From Triparma columacea (lineage: Eukaryota; Sar; Bolidophyceae; Parmales; Triparmaceae), in the NCBI GenBank assembly GCA_030267965.1, contig BRYA01000831.1, forward strand, positions 36,380-86,784: 50,405 bases of DNA. Reading direction: 5' to 3'. The notes beneath the pieces were generated by a model. The model searched no databases. It saw nothing but the letters and a program-made list of their open reading frames with translations, and was not told the origin of the DNA. A program made the position numbers and the translations under genes. This document shows, in pieces, positions 1 through 9,984 of the stretch. Position 1 is the first letter of the stretch; each line of letters starts with the position of its first letter.

Positions 1-1
1 T

Positions 2-1009
2 ATGGCCGACCCCAAGGCCAGACCCCTCGCCGCTAAGATAAAATCCAACCCTGCGATCCTCCTTGGAGGGGCTGCAGCTTTCGCGGAAGAGTTCACTGCC
101 GATCCCGAGCTCGCAGTCATGTTCAAGAGCATCGCCCCAAACGTCATGAAGCTCGTGGCAGGGTTTCAGTCATCCAAGAAGGTCCCCGCGCTGTTCGAAG
201 ACAAGGCCTTCGTGGACATGATGACCGACACTCTCTGCAGTAGCATGCTCCAGGGAGACTTTGTCGAGGTCATGATGGCAAGCCCGGCCTTTGGGGACCT
301 TGCGGACGCAGGGGAGGACAACGAGGACGGCAAGAGGGGCAAGTACTTCGTGCCCTACAGCACATTCGACGAGCATGTGATGTTCTACGTTAACGGATTC
401 GAACCCGAGGATATGGACGGTATGAGGGATGCTATTGAGGAAAGCATGCTGATAATCGGGAAGCTGCTGGAGGGAGGCGAGGGTGGGGAGGAGGGTGGCG
501 AGGGTGGTGAGGGTGGTGAGGGTGGCGAGGGTGGCGAGGGTGGCGAGGGTAGCGAGGGTGGCGAGATCGACGACGAGGAGCGGGCTCGGATCGAAGCTGC
601 GGCGGCGGGCAGAAAGAGAACCCACACTGTACACCATTCTTCGGCCGGAGCTGCAAAGGAGGAGATGGACAGCGAGGAGGCGAAGGTGGCGGCGGCAGCG
701 GCGGGGAGGAAGAGGACACACACCGTGCATCACACCCAGGCAGATGCTGCCACACAGAAGGAACAGATGAAGGAAGTGATGAAGAAGGCCATGGCTGACC
801 CCGAGATCCTAGCTGTTATGATGAACCCTAAGGCTAAGCCCATTGCGGACAAGATCATGAAGGACCCGAGCTGCTTGGCTTTGGGGGCGGAGGGGTTCAA
901 GGAAGAGTTTATGGCAGACCCTAGCCTGGCGGTACTTTTCATGGGCATCGCGGGGAAACTCAAGGCTTTGATGGCTGGTGTGAAGGTGGTCGAGGAACCA
1001 AAGGATTGA
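2..1009 (+). CDS. STI1-like acidic protein, 5' partial
   Basis: The frame is open to the left edge, so the first Met may be internal; 335 residues are visible. The protein has a duplicated module of about 52 residues: residues 1-52 (NxKxRPLAxKIxxxP then FAEEFTADPELAVMFKSIAP) and residues 273-324 (MNPKAKPIADKIMKDP then FKEEFMADPSLAVLF). The second copy is preceded by ADPEILAVM, which looks like the missing upstream part of the first. Dx-PEhhxhM motifs of this sort occur in STI1/Hop-type chaperone-binding helical domains, but I would not assign that firmly. Between the copies lies a Gly-Glu run (about residues 158-188) and a duplicated AAAAGRKRTHTVHH segment. No signal peptide or membrane segment is visible. 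It converges on the next gene with about 100 bp between stop codons. Role unknown; a cytosolic chaperone adaptor is one possibility. Confidence 0.75.
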   Translation: MADPKARPLAAKIKSNPAILLGGAAAFAEEFTADPELAVMFKSIAPNVMKLVAGFQSSKKVPALFEDKAFVDMMTDTLCSSMLQGDFVEVMMASPAFGDLADAGEDNEDGKRGKYFVPYSTFDEHVMFYVNGFEPEDMDGMRDAIEESMLIIGKLLEGGEGGEEGGEGGEGGEGGEGGEGGEGSEGGEIDDEERARIEAAAAGRKRTHTVHHSSAGAAKEEMDSEEAKVAAAAAGRKRTHTVHHTQADAATQKEQMKEVMKKAMADPEILAVMMNPKAKPIADKIMKDPSCLALGAEGFKEEFMADPSLAVLFMGIAGKLKALMAGVKVVEEPKD

Positions 1010-1112
1010 CATTTTCACCAAGGGCGATTGCGAATATAAGAACCAATGTTTGTTTTGTATTGTAACGTTGTAAATTTGTGCCGTTGTAAATTTGACTGGA
1101 TCTTTACACCAA

Positions 1113-4100
1113 TCAATCTCCGCCCCCCCCACTTGTGTTACTATTTTCGCCGCTACCAACCTCCGCATTCGTTCCCTCCCCCTCCCCCTCCGCTCCCCCC
1201 CCCTCCTTCATATCCGCGGCTGCCTCTTCTGCATCCAGATTCGGCTTAGCAATTAACTCCTCAGGCGCTACCGCCTTTGATGATATATTTGAAATGCTCA
1301 AACCGGCTTCTATCAATTCTGTTTCTACATCAGTTGAAGTGGGCATGGGCTTCCCACTCTTCTCGTATGCGTCTACCTGGCGGAACGCCCACGAACGGAA
1401 TATAAACCAGCACAACAAGGAGGCCGCAAAGCAAGCCAGGGACACCCATCCATCAAAGGTGAGCAGGTTGTACCACTTTCCACCAGGCAGATCATCAGGT
1501 TTATTGGTGAGAGCGTAAGGCTCCGAGAAATTACGTAATAACGTTATATAGACGCTTACTAGCTGAAAGAAGACTCCAAGGTGCAGCAGCTTTTTCCAGA
1601 CGTAGGGGACTCTGTGCCACTGCGTGAGCTGGATATAGAGAAGGTTTCTCGACTCATTACGTTTATCAGCATCAAACACTTCCTGATCGATTGGAATAGC
1701 ATCTAATTCATCTCCTCGGGTTTGGACAGCCTTCTCGAGGTGGAAGGCTGCCACCACCATACTGCCAGTTTGGACCATTCCACTGCCGAGCAGGAAAATT
1801 GTCGAGACGGTCACTGCCCAGGGGTATACCGGCTGTTGTGTTTCCGGGTCTTCAACGAGCGACATCCAGAGGAATGTTCCCGAAAGGACCGTGGGCACGA
1901 TCAGAAAAAAGACGGGGAGGGTTCCGAGGAGAATTTGGTGGAGCGGCAAGTTCATAATGCCGCAGAAGACCGACGTGGGCCAGTCAGGGCCTCCGACGAG
2001 AATTGCCACCTTTGCGACGGTCAGGCCCTCCTGCCTGAGAATGAGTTTCATCGTTCTGATTGTGTCAGAGTTGACACCGACGAGCTGGCGGATCCAGACC
2101 TTATGCGAGAGGGGCTCCCCTATACCCTTTTGTTGGAGGGTACAGGCGCACAGCTTGATGACGAGCGAGATGATACACGTGTACGCGACCGCTGCTGGTA
2201 TGCCACCGCCAAGCGACGGATCATCGTCGCGGCATTTTTGCAGCCCATCTTCTTCGCTGCATTTCCTGCCGATGCCGGTGGCGACAACGGGGATCATGAG
2301 CCCCCCTGTGAGGTAAATGGGTACTCCAGGGACTGGAGGGAGGAGAAAGAGGGTCATTCCCACCCCGACAATGATGGCTGTAACCACACCGAACTGCATC
2401 TCTTGGCACTCCTTCTTCATCCAGGATAGGAAGAGGACGGTGAATTTGGCTCCAATAATGTTCATGAGGATGTAGGCTGCACCAATCATGATCGCCCAGG
2501 TGTAGACCTTGGCGTGGTCCCACCGCTTAAATTCGATGATCTGAGCCTTCGCATTGCGAGTTATCCAGAGCTTGTGTTCTCCCTTGGATTTGTCAAGTTT
2601 CTGGGAGAAGGGTAGCCCACACTTCCTGATCAGTTGGTTCAAGAAAGATAGGGCCAAGTAGGCGGTAACCATGGGGGTTGCGAACGAGACTAGCATTCCC
2701 TTCATGAAATCTGCCATCCAGCCGTACCTCCTTTTTATCGTCTGGAAGGCCTCGAGTTTGTTGAGCTCCTCAGCGTTAGACGGCACTCCGAAGGTTGAAC
2801 ACATGATCAACACGACGGAGAGCATGGCGCCGAAAAGGAAGAAGGTAAAAGACGCGGTGATCCCGGTCCCGGCTCCCGAGAGTGACGCGGTGCACCACAG
2901 GCCGAAGAGGAGCATGAGAAAGACCTTTCCAAAGGTGGAGGGGGCGTTGCCTGAAGACTGGGGGTTGAGGAAGGCGCACATGAAGGAGATGAAGAGCATA
3001 ACTAGGGACACTATGAAAGGAGACGCCCAGACCATGAAGGATATCATGCAATCATCGTACATTGCAGCACAGAAGGAAGGACAATTGTCGGAAAAGTAAG
3101 TTCCGTTTGTGAGGGAATTGGGCATGCACGTCGGAATGTACTCAACGGCATCCGCGGTGGCACGCACCGTAGGCACCGTAACGTTCCCCTGCACCGTATA
3201 GTTCATGCACTAGGCGGGGGGAGGGGGGGGGGTTGGGAGGGCGAAGGAGTTTAGTTATTGTTATATTCTGGGCACACACTCCGATTACTATTCTCACCAT
3301 TTGTAGCTGCTTATCTACGTAGCTCACTTCCGTTAACGTCTCGTCCCAATCAAACTTCTTCGCGTACTTAACCTTGGTAATGTCATCCCACTTGTTCTCC
3401 TCACTGAGTGACACCCAATAAATCCAGACGAAGAGAGTGATTACGCTCGCTGCGAGCATAGGGCCGGCAATCCAAGAGACGTAGTCCCTGAAGACAACCT
3501 TGTAGTAGAACACATGCTTCATGGCAATGAACCAAACGACGGTGCCCAGGGAGAAGAGGAGGATGAGGAGGTGAGGCATCGTCTTGGCCACGGAGATGAT
3601 GAATATGGCTGTCATGACGGCAACAGCAAAGAGGACGAAGGCCCTAACGCCTTTGGCGAAGGGAGACTTCCAGAAGGAAAAGTCCATCAAGTACAAAGCA
3701 AGCATGCTGCCCATTACTCCCATGAGACACAATTGAGCGCGCTCCTGGTGAGAGGGGGGGATAGGATAGGACAGGACAGGACATGACAGGAAAACGAAGG
3801 GCGGGGTGAGTATATGGAGGTGGGAAGCGGGGGGGGGGGGGGAGTCCAAAGTCACTCACCTCTCTCCCCTCGTCATGACCTGATATGTATTCTTCGCCCT
3901 GTAAAGGTTACGGAGGAGGATTAGTAGGGCGAAAAGAGGGTGTTGGGGGAGATAGGGGGACCTATCGAAGGAAACACAGAGAGCGCTCACTCACCTGTCC
4001 AATGCTGCTAAAGAAGTATGTAAAACCAACGGGAGGAACTGAAACAAAAATGAGGAGCACAACGAACGTCGTCCAGGGCACAGGATGTATTTTAGGTAGT

Positions 4101-4240
4101 ACACCGGCACTTTCAAGGGCCTGCTTGGCCCCTTTCACCCTCCCCTTGAGGTTCTTAGGGCTGGCAGAGGTGGAAGTAGAGTCCCCCGTTGATTTGAGCT
4201 CCTCAACACTTTGGCCCTCCTGGACATCCTCCGACGACAT
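1113..4240 (-). CDS. polytopic membrane protein, possibly VTT/DedA-like
   Basis: Three exons, complement(join(1113..3209, 3298..3744, 3995..4240)), all phase 0 with GT-AG borders, giving 929 residues. Exon 1 carries a Ser/Thr-rich hydrophilic start and one membrane segment near residues 55-80. Exon 2 adds four or so hydrophobic helices. Exon 3 starts with a Cys-rich loop (about eight Cys-containing positions, likely lumenal) and then roughly ten more helices. The stretch PPVPGVPIYLTGGLMIP recalls the PGxPxYxxGG signature of VTT/DedA (SNARE-associated Golgi) proteins, which handle lipids in the endomembrane system, and is the only family hint I see. The C-terminus is Gly/Glu-rich and disordered. 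Both introns contain long C runs on the sense strand. Function otherwise unrecognised. It is divergent from the Rab gene with a shared 590-bp upstream region. Confidence 0.85.
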
Positions 4241-4831
4241 GACGGCTACACCTCACGGCAAATAGTATAGAGGAGGGGGACGCTACACAGATGGGGCGCG
4301 AAACGAAACAAGCAAGTCAAATGAAAGAGGTGAATTGAGAATATCGGGCAAAGGCTGTTAGGAAAAACAGATCCCAAACAGAAAAGGAAAAACGTCAAAA
4401 AGGCGAATCATGGGAAATGGCCGAGAAAATCTTAACCCCAAAAAAACAGCAGGTGAGGCGGAGAATCGGACGTCTGGAGGACTCAATTTGGCGTAAGATG
4501 AAACAACGAAAGTCAAAATGGGCGAGTTTGCGTATTTCAGGCCGTCATTTCACCTCTTGCTGCCTCTTCTCCAAAAACAGAGAGAGAGGCATTTTCGAGT
4601 TCCTGACTTTGGGGTTATATTTATGCTCTTTTGAAACGGATGCTCAACTGATCGACCCATTTAGGGAATCATTGGATAAAGAAATTTCAACTAACATGCT
4701 CCATACGTTCATAACATCGCACACAAACAATAAAACTGCGGCCATTGTTGTGGACCAATTTCAGCCGTCAATTGCAGCCGTATCCGTAGTAGATAGTCGT
4801 AGCAATCTTAACGAAAACCAGACCATCTATC
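4241..4831. other. shared upstream region of two divergent genes
   Basis: About 590 bp separates the start codons of the membrane-protein gene (minus) and the Rab gene (plus). It is AT-richer than the flanking exons. An open frame crosses part of it but shows no family similarity and overlaps the Rab start in another frame, so I treat the region as a bidirectional promoter area. I could not pick a clear core promoter element. Confidence 0.4.
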
Positions 4832-5936
4832 ATGAGCGAAAGACCCTTGCAAATGGGGTCCAAGGGCGCCTACATCATCAGGCTTCTAATGGTCGGGGAC
4901 TCTGCCTGTGGGAAGACCTCCCTTGTGCTCCGCTTCGACCAGGACATCTTCAGCTCGAAGTTCGTCACCACCATAGGGGTCGACTACAGGGACAAGCTTG
5001 TGAACGTAGACGGGGTATCACTCAGACTTCAACTATGGGACACAGCGGGGCAAGAGAGGTGAGTGTTAGTGAAAGTGTAACAGAAAGACACACAACATCC
5101 GAATTGCTACAAGGCGGCACCATGTCGACACCCATATAATTTCGGCACATCTCCCCATCCCTCTAACCCTTGACCCCAACCTTCTCCCCCATACCCCATG
5201 TCGACCACCCACTTCATAGGTTCCGTTCCTTAACCTCAAACTTTTTCGGTCGAGCCGACGGTTTCGTCCTCGCCTACGACTGCACCTCTCGTTCCTCCTT
5301 CCTGCACGTCGCCAGCTGGATGAGGGACATCAACAGCCGCGCCCCCCCCGACGTCGACGTCGTGCTTTGCGGCAACAAGATCGACGTTGAGGATAAGAGG
5401 GAAGTTAGCTACGAGGAGGGACTTAACCTGGCAGAGGAGGTGAGGAGGTGGAGGGAAGGGGGAGGGGAGGATGAACGGGTGTTAAGAAGGAAGGCCTCAG
5501 GCGTAGAACGCCGGGGGTTTGTTAATCTAGTTGACGATCTTGTACACGCCTTGTCCACGACGACCCTTTCGACAAACCCTCACCGTATTCACCCCCCCCC
5601 CACGCGCACAACGCTCAGTTCGGCATATGTTTCTTCGAAGTGTCTGCCAAAACCGGTTCTAACGTGAACGCTATGTTCATGTCTCTCGCCAACAGCATAA
5701 AGAACAGCCGACTCGTCCCCTTGAATTCCTTCTCCGGGGGTAGTGGGGGGGGAAACGACGGGGAGAGAGGGGGGGGAGTAGGTTTGGCGGGGGGGAACGG
5801 TGGAGGGAGTAAAGACCACAACGGGGAGAGGGCAAAACAGGAGGATGTTTTCGGGTTCAGGATACTTAAGAATGGGGGGAGGGGGGAGGACGGGGAGGAA
5901 CGAGAGGCTACCTCGCTTGATAAGTGCTGCGGTTGA
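4832..5936 (+). CDS. Rab-family small GTPase with long Gly-rich tail
   Basis: Three exons, join(4832..5058, 5220..5439, 5619..5936), 254 residues. All G motifs are present: P-loop GDSACGKT at residues 22-29, switch-I Thr in TTIGVDY, WDTAGQER spanning the first splice junction, GNKID, and EVSAK from exon 3. The switch-II region continues as FRSLTSNFFGRADGFVLAYD, a Rab pattern rather than Ras, Rho or Arf. These proteins recruit effectors to membranes in vesicle traffic and cycle GDP/GTP. The C-terminal tail of about 75 residues is unusually long and Gly/Glu-rich, and ends SLDKCCG, a double Cys suitable for geranylgeranylation although not the commonest CC or CxC end. I do not assign a Rab subfamily. 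Intron 2 has a C10 run before the acceptor. Confidence 0.93.
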
Positions 5937-6090
5937 GGGAAGGGGAGGAGGCACAACAATGGGGGGGGGTGTAGGCTGTATTGTACCGTTCGTGGCCACT
6001 GTACTACGTAGCCGACACAGAAAATGCGTGATTTTTGTTATGGAAAAAAAAAAATTCCCAACCAGATTGTTATGTTCCTTCACATGAAGG

Positions 6091-6885
6091 TTAACTAAGT
6101 TCCTCGCGTGCCCTCATTCCCTTCCCGGGTACGTAGCTTCCCATCCCCCCGGTCCCGCCCTTCTTCCCACTGCTCCTTCCCCAACTTCCGCCAGCCTGAG
6201 CGGGGTTGGAGAGGCCTGCGACAAGGATGTCCTCCTCCTGATTTCTCATTCCCTTCCCAGGTACGTAGCTTCCCATCCCCCCGGTCCCGCCCTTCTTCCC
6301 ACTGCTCCTTCCCCAAGACCCTCCAGCCTGAGCGGGGTTGGAGAGGCCTGCGACAAGGATGTCCTCCTCCTGATTTCTCATTCCCTTCCCGGGTACGTAG
6401 CTTCCCATTCCCCCGGTCCCGCCTTTCTTCCCACTGCTCCTTCCCCAACTACCTCCAGCCTGTGCGGGGTTGGAGAGGCCTGCGACAAGGATGTCCTCCT
6501 CCTGATTTCTCATTCCCTTCCCGGGTACGTAGCTTCCCATTCCCCCGGTCCCGCCCTTCTTCCCGCTGCTCCTTCCCCAAGACCCTCCAGCCTGAGCGGG
6601 GTTGGAGAGGCCTGCGACAAGGATGTCCTCCTCCTGATTTCTCATTCCCTTCCCGGGTACGTAGCTTCCCATCCCCCCGGTCCCGCCTTTCTTCCCACTG
6701 CTCCTTCCCCAAGATCCGCCAGCCTGAGCGGGGTTGGAGAGGCCTGCGGAAGCCGGGGATGGAAGCAGGAGGAGCGAAGCTGCCGCTGAGGCCTTTGCGA
6801 AGAAATCAGAGCGGGAGATTGCCTTTTGGGAAGAGGTCGGGGGAACTAGTAGGGAAGATGAGGTGGCAAACAGGGCGAATATCAA
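6091..6885 (-). CDS. thylakoid-lumen-type protein of five 44-residue repeats
   Basis: Single exon, 264 residues. Residues 1-46 look like a plastid/lumen presequence: a short hydrophobic start, a Ser/Lys stretch with SRSDFFAKASAAAS, a Leu run, then PSPASA before the mature part. From residue 47 the protein is five tandem copies of a 44-residue unit beginning AGLSNPAQAGGSWGRSS, with a basic KKGGTGG and a MGSYVPGKGMR end; the last copy stops after 36 residues and is followed by AREELS. At DNA level the unit is 132 bp and nearly identical between copies, so it was amplified recently. Each unit but the last ends NQEEDILV before the next Ala-Gly. I do not recognise the family. The targeting signal, and two LHC genes nearby, suggest a lumenal or thylakoid role. 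Copy number may be an assembly issue. Confidence 0.85.
   Translation of the reverse strand: MIFALFATSSSLLVPPTSSQKAISRSDFFAKASAAASLLLLPSPASAGLSNPAQAGGSWGRSSGKKGGTGGMGSYVPGKGMRNQEEDILVAGLSNPAQAGGSWGRSSGKKGGTGGMGSYVPGKGMRNQEEDILVAGLSNPAQAGGSWGRSSGKKGGTGGMGSYVPGKGMRNQEEDILVAGLSNPAQAGGSWGRSSGKKGGTGGMGSYVPGKGMRNQEEDILVAGLSNPAQAGGSWGRSSGKKGGTGGMGSYVPGKGMRAREELS
6112..6747 (-). repeat. 132-bp coding minisatellite, 4.8 copies
   Basis: Tandem 132-bp units inside the lumen-type protein gene, with only scattered substitutions between copies. The period is a multiple of three, so frame is kept. Confidence 0.9.
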
Positions 6886-7438
6886 CAGGAGCTTCTGGAG
6901 GAGGAAGGAGATTGGACGGAAGGAGGAGTGTGTGGCGAGGGTTAGAGAAAACAGGGAGCTGTAGGTGATTACTGGGGTATATGATACATGTATGGGATAA
7001 CTCTATACGACTTATCGAGTACAGAGATGAGACGTGCGCATTGATTTGACTTACCATGTTTAAAGAGGTGTTTGTGCCAAAACAGGGCGAAATCCAGGCA
7101 AAAAATCTGAAAACATTTCAACAACAAAAAAGGTGTGTAATTACGACTACTTGACATCGCAAACAGTCATTAGGTTTCACACACTTTACATACAAACAGT
7201 TTGTGTGTGTATCAACTCAAATAACGCGCAGGAAGTGTACTTGACTTAGCCACATGTCAAGATCAATACTCAACTATCTCAAAAGCTCCTCTTATACTTC
7301 TTTACGTCTCTCTAATTTACGCCCACCTGTTCAATACAATACTGACATCGACGAAACATTCATTTCAGTCCCCAAAATCAGCACCAAACTGACCAACCAT
7401 ACTAACCCCTCACTCCTTCCATCTTTATGCAGCCAAAC
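6886..7438. other. intergenic region between divergent genes
   Basis: About 550 bp between the start of the repeat protein (minus) and LHC gene 1 (plus). AT-rich, no coding exon recognised. It holds the promoters of both genes; no specific element could be supported. Confidence 0.4.
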
Positions 7439-8294
7439 ATGAAGCTTGCAATCATCTCCACCCTCCTTGCCTCCGCCAGCGCCTTCACATCTTCTCCCTC
7501 CGCCCCCACTTCAAGTAGCACTTCCCTCTCCGCCCTCGCTACCAAGGCTGACCTCGTGACCCTTGCCGAGAAGTCCAACCCCGTCCTCAAGTACTACGAC
7601 CCCCTCCAGCTTGCCTCCACCACCATTTACGGCGAGTCACAGGACGCCTCCATCGCCTGGCTCCGCCAGGCCGAGATCAAGCACGGCCGCGTCGCCATGG
7701 CTGCATTCGTCGGCTACATCGTCCAGTCCAACGGCCTCCACTTTCCCACCGCCCAGAACCTGGCAGGTGACGTATCCCAGTTCTCCGGATCCCCCCCCGA
7801 GCAGTGGGACGCTCTACCCGACGCTGCGAAGTGGCAGATAATCCTCTTCGTCGGGTTCCTCGAGTGGTTCTCAGAGAGCGCTGGAACTCACTACATGAGG
7901 GGGGGAAAACCTGGGGAGTTCCCTAAGTTCTCGGAGCACAAGGAGGTAAGGAAGGACCGTAGGGTTAGAAGGACGGAGGGGCTGACCGAAATATAAGGCT
8001 TACTTACCCCCCCCCCCCCTTCCCCCCGACTACCCGTTCCATGCCCAACCCCAGCTTGTCCCCCACCCCGTCCCCTTCAACCTGTTTGATCCCTTCGGTC
8101 TCTCCAATTCCCGTTCCGCCGAGAAGAAGGAGCGCGGCCTAATCGCCGAGCTGAACAACGGCCGCCTAGCCATGATCGGTATATTCGGGTTCCTCGCGGA
8201 ACAGAAGGTCGACGGTGCAGTGCCACTACTTAAGGGGGTCGTGCCGCATTATGATGGGGAATTCATGGCGCCGTTTTTGACGGGACCTATGTGA
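7439..8294 (+). CDS. fucoxanthin-chlorophyll-type LHC protein 1
   Basis: Two exons, join(7439..7945, 8055..8294), 248 residues. I chose the ATG at 7439 because it gives MKLAIISTLLASASAF, a bipartite plastid presequence with the ASA|F cleavage motif of red-lineage plastids. An in-frame ATG 12 bp upstream is possible. Helix A is recognisable as LRQAEIKHGRVAMAAFVGY (Glu and His/Arg chlorophyll ligands and salt-bridge residues). Helix B lies near WQIILFVGFLEWF, and helix C is ELNNGRLAMIGIFGFLAEQ in exon 2. These proteins bind chlorophyll a/c and fucoxanthin in the thylakoid and feed the photosystems. The length is slightly above the usual 200-220 residues. The intron has a C13 run. The second LHC gene lies 1.7 kb downstream on the same strand. 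Confidence 0.95.
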
Positions 8295-8372
8295 GGAGGG
8301 GGGGGTTTTAGGGACGTCGTTGTTTTAAGGGGGAAGAGAAAAGAGAGCGGGAGCGTTGGATAACAAAAATTC

Positions 8373-8396
8373 AAAGAAAGAAAGAAAGAAAGAAAC
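8373..8396. repeat. AAAG microsatellite
   Basis: About five AAAG units between the converging 3' ends of LHC gene 1 and the oxygenase gene. Confidence 0.8.
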
Positions 8397-8440
8397 ATAA
8401 TAGGAAATATGAACATCGTTGTCCTTTTTTACTTATCCCC

Positions 8441-9720
8441 TCAATTACACAGACATCCTTCCCCGTATTCTCCTTTATAAAAGCAGCACGGGCAGACCTT
8501 CTCCCTCCAAATTTCGTTCCTCCCCCACGTGATAATAGTCTCTCTTCTACCTTCACATTCTTCAACTCCGTGGAACGTTCTTCCTTTATGTAGTATAAGC
8601 ACACCTTTAGATAGAGAGAAAGGGTCGGAATAACCGGTGGTGTCACCACGGTTACCTGATATCATTAAATCACCACCTGTGAAGTCGTCATCGATACATA
8701 AATTACCCGTTACCTCTGAATCATCTGTATGAAGGTCTAGGCTTGTCCTCCTCACCTCACCTACGGACTGGTAAAGTGCTGCGTAACTCTGGTGCCAATT
8801 AAGAGCCCCGAATCTAGGAAACAGTGATACGCTCAAAGGTTTTAAAACAAACTCAAACAAGAACGAATCAACAAACGATAATCCAGGTACGTGTCTAAGG
8901 TCTACGTTCTTGTTACCCGAACCCCCGAGGGTGGAGGTGAAGGAGCGGTATTTTAGAATGTGCGATTTTAGGGAATCACAAAAGGAGGGTGTGAATACTG
9001 GGATTGTGTATACGTCTTTATCACAATCAGCACCAGGCATGGAGACGGCGATTGATAAGATGGAATCACTGTGCTTTAGATTTGGGGGTAGGGTTGAAAG
9101 GAAAGGTAGGGTAGGGGAAGAAGGACGATGACGAAGGAGAAGAGGATGGAGGGTGGGAGAGGTTATTGATAGGATCTGAGAGAATGTTGGGGACTGAGGT
9201 GAGGGGGGGGACGGAGGGATTAGGGAAAATATACGCGTGAGAAATGGGCGTGAATCCTGGAGTAAAGAATGCGTGTCACAATGCCACTCTCACTAACCTC
9301 TGGAAATAGTTCCCCGTTGTGAACCAATCCTCCAATTTGTTCCTGGAATGTTTTGCCCGTTTCCTCCACCTCTCTCCATCTCTTCTCCGCCCTTTCCTTC
9401 TGTCTTTTAAACTCATTAACGTAGCTCATAAGGTCTGATTCAATCTGGTCCAGAGAAGTCTGTGGGTGTCGTGATAACCATTGAGGATACCTGTACACTG
9501 AGTTTATCGTGTGCATAACGGAGGAGAGGGGTGCCAGGGGATCGTCTGATGGTACGGTAGGTCCGTTGGGACTCTCGTTTATCTTGGTGCTAACGAGAGG
9601 GGAGGATTTTGAGGATTGAAGGGATGACATTGGAACAGCTGATATGAAGTAAGGGGTAGAGGAGGCTAATATCAAAGTAGTCAAAGCGAAATTAGGTTTC
9701 TTTGCGATTGTGATGTGCAT
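8441..9720 (-). CDS. 2-oxoglutarate/Fe(II)-dependent oxygenase (prolyl-4-hydroxylase-like)
   Basis: Two exons, complement(join(8441..9073, 9298..9720)), 351 residues; the junction is phase 0 and gives ELFPE-HSDSILSIA. The double-stranded beta-helix core carries the iron ligands: HxD at residues 256/258 (LDLHTDDSE) and the distal His at about 309 (RTFHGVEE), followed by Arg 317/318 for the 2-oxoglutarate carboxylate. Such enzymes hydroxylate protein or small-molecule substrates; the substrate here is unknown. The N-terminus has a hydrophobic signal/anchor (FALTTLILASSTPYFISA) and then a charged helical stretch of about 40 residues likely to form a coiled coil, so an endomembrane location is likely. 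The C-terminus is Cys-rich (CPCC and GCLC), unusual and possibly metal-binding. The intron has a C8 run. Confidence 0.88.
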
Positions 9721-9984
9721 GAGAGAGAGAGAATAAAGGTGAGGAGGGGGGAGCAGGTACCGCTGTTGGTGAAGGTTTAATTTTTGATTGAGGACTACAC
9801 GATACAGAGTATAAACCTTAAGATGGGATGGAGAGATGAGATGAGATGAGGTCAGATAAGCGAAGAAGTGGAAGCGAAGAAGTAGAAGATCAGAAACAAA
9901 TCGAAACCTTCTTTCTTACATTCTTGTTCCTTGCTCCCCCCGTCGAAAAACAGAGTCATAGTTATTCTCACCCAACAAACAAAC

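Noticed and set aside
398..416. GGATTCGAACCCGAGG, like a tRNA T-arm on the minus strand
   Set aside because: Lies within a coding region with no cloverleaf around it.
6108..6968. Plus-strand open frame of 286 codons through the 132-bp repeat
   Set aside because: Antisense to the lumen-type protein; no presequence or known pattern, open only because the repeat is a multiple of three.
9794..9830. ACGATACAGAG, matching part of U6 snRNA
   Set aside because: Only about ten bases match and the catalytic U6 core that should follow is absent.
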